From Pseudonocardia benzenivorans CB1190 (GTDB lineage Bacteria > Actinomycetota > Actinomycetes > Mycobacteriales > Pseudonocardiaceae): a DNA stretch of 64,000 bases. Under the pieces are notes generated by a model. The model was not told the origin of the DNA. It ran no database searches and saw only the letters and a program-made list of their open reading frames with translations. The stretch spans positions 992,001-1,056,000 of the forward strand of contig NC_015312.1 in assembly GCF_000196675.2 (NCBI RefSeq). Direction: 5' to 3'. Positions 63,464 to 64,000 of this stretch are shown in pieces (the stretch's first letter is position 1; each line of letters begins with the position of its first letter). A program made the translations under genes and the position numbers.

Positions 63464-63566
63464 GTCCGGATCGGGTCGGGCAGGAGCAGCGGCGTTGCGC
63501 CCGGACGGTGGCGCGCAACCTGAGCGTCCGGATCGGGCGGCGCGGGAGCAGTGGGGTTGCGCTCGG
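63464..63566. repeat. Imperfect direct repeat of about 41 bases, period 62
   Basis: A segment starting GTCCGGATCGGG and ending GTTGCGCCCGG (63464-63504) recurs from 63526 as GTCCGGATCGGG...GTTGCGCTCGG, with several substitutions and a one-base offset. It lies in the 217-base gap between the NUDIX and AbiEi-like genes, which otherwise holds nothing I can identify. Confidence 0.55.
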
Positions 63567-63663
63567 TCGGTCGGGAGCCCGGCGTTGCGACGCGGCGGGT
63601 TCGCAGGTGCGACGTCCTCGCAGGACGGGGGAACCGGGCGGGTCGGCGGGTCGTCGGAGCCGC

Positions 63664-64000
63664 ATGTGCCTCGACGAACTACGGGCGCGGCAGGCGGGCG
63701 TCGTCTCCAGGGAGCAGGCGTTGGCGGCGGGCCTGTCGGCCGACGAGATCGACCACCGCCTCGCGCGCAGACGTTGGCGCCCGCTGCATCCTCGGGTCTA
63801 CCTCACCGTCGCCACGCAGCCGACCCCGGAGGCGCGCGTGCGGGCGGCGGTGCTGTGGGCGGGGGAGGGGGCGGTGCTGTCCGGGGTGGCGGCGGCGTGG
63901 TGGCACGGGATGCCGGTGCGGGCGCCGGCGACCGTCGCCGTCACGGTCCCGCGGCGACGCTCGCCCGGGAAGCGCCCGGGCGTCACGGTCCGGCGCCGGA
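63664..64000 (+). CDS. AbiEi-like antitoxin-domain protein, partial
   Basis: The first 112 codons of a gene running off the right edge. LRARQAGVVSREQALAAGLSADEIDHRLARRRWRPLHPRVYLT is the helix-turn-helix region found at the N-terminus of AbiEi-type antitoxins and of many actinobacterial DUF559 proteins. The segment AAVLWAGEGAVLSGVAAAWWHGMPV follows, as in that group. In this group the C-terminal half is often a DUF559 (Vsr-like) nuclease fold, not visible here. A toxin partner cannot be judged from the window. Confidence 0.75.
   Translation, partial: MCLDELRARQAGVVSREQALAAGLSADEIDHRLARRRWRPLHPRVYLTVATQPTPEARVRAAVLWAGEGAVLSGVAAAWWHGMPVRAPATVAVTVPRRRSPGKRPGVTVRRR

Overview
The window is a chromosomal segment of a high-GC actinobacterium. 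The base composition, the mycothiol enzyme Mca, the chaplin-like secreted proteins, the many GTG starts and the gene order all point to Pseudonocardiaceae, most likely Pseudonocardia or a close relative (inference; no 16S gene is present). From about 5 to 40 kb the order follows the Mycobacterium tuberculosis Rv1077-Rv1112 neighbourhood as I remember it: cbs, metB, greA, mca, a small membrane protein, a DUF255 thioredoxin-like protein, hlyIII, a short-chain Z-prenyl synthase, phoH2, fum, glpX, a DUF4245 protein, xseB-xseA, a lipid-droplet-type protein, ispH, a DUF6542 protein and ychF. Lineage-specific genes are inserted into this backbone.

Region by region. 0-5 kb: a partial disordered protein and a large HTH/nSTAND/WD40 signalling ATPase. 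5-17 kb: transsulfuration (cbs, metB), threonine deaminase, greA with a terminator in its leader, mca and conserved genes. 16.7-18 kb: two tandem chaplin-like genes sharing a palindromic upstream element. 18-28 kb: DUF885-like protein, phoH2, guaB1, a ketopantoate-reductase-like protein, ATP-dependent ligase, a degenerate EAL protein, fumarase. 28-37 kb: L,D-transpeptidase, glpX, xseAB, ispH, rmuC. 36.7-39.2 kb: an Ada/AlkA-Ogt alkylation-repair pair. 40.5-45.8 kb: an accessory cluster with a TetR regulator, a 4-hydroxylaminobenzoate-lyase-like protein, a nitroreductase, a CocE-type hydrolase and a FUSC-type exporter, readable as a nitroaromatic (ester) catabolic unit. 46-51.3 kb: lipoprotein, LLM monooxygenase, HelD-like helicase, a broken DUF385 gene and a repeat-rich non-coding tract. 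51.3-56.6 kb: secreted protein, ArsR/SRPBCC pair, DHFR-like protein, DAHP synthase behind an aromatic leader peptide, CGNR regulator, VOC protein, pterin dehydratase. 56.6-63.5 kb: a LolA-like/ABC exporter operon and a two-component/NUDIX operon, separated by an intact IS5-family element. The window ends inside an AbiEi-like gene.

The most notable non-genic signals are the Trp-Tyr-Trp-Phe leader peptide before DAHP synthase, with a hairpin that can hide its ribosome binding site; an intrinsic terminator in the greA leader; a promoter/operator pair in the nitroaromatic-type cluster; four genes whose stop codons lie in or beside short tandem repeats carrying CCTGAC; and several genes whose -10 box lies 5-8 bases before the start codon, the layout of leaderless mRNAs.
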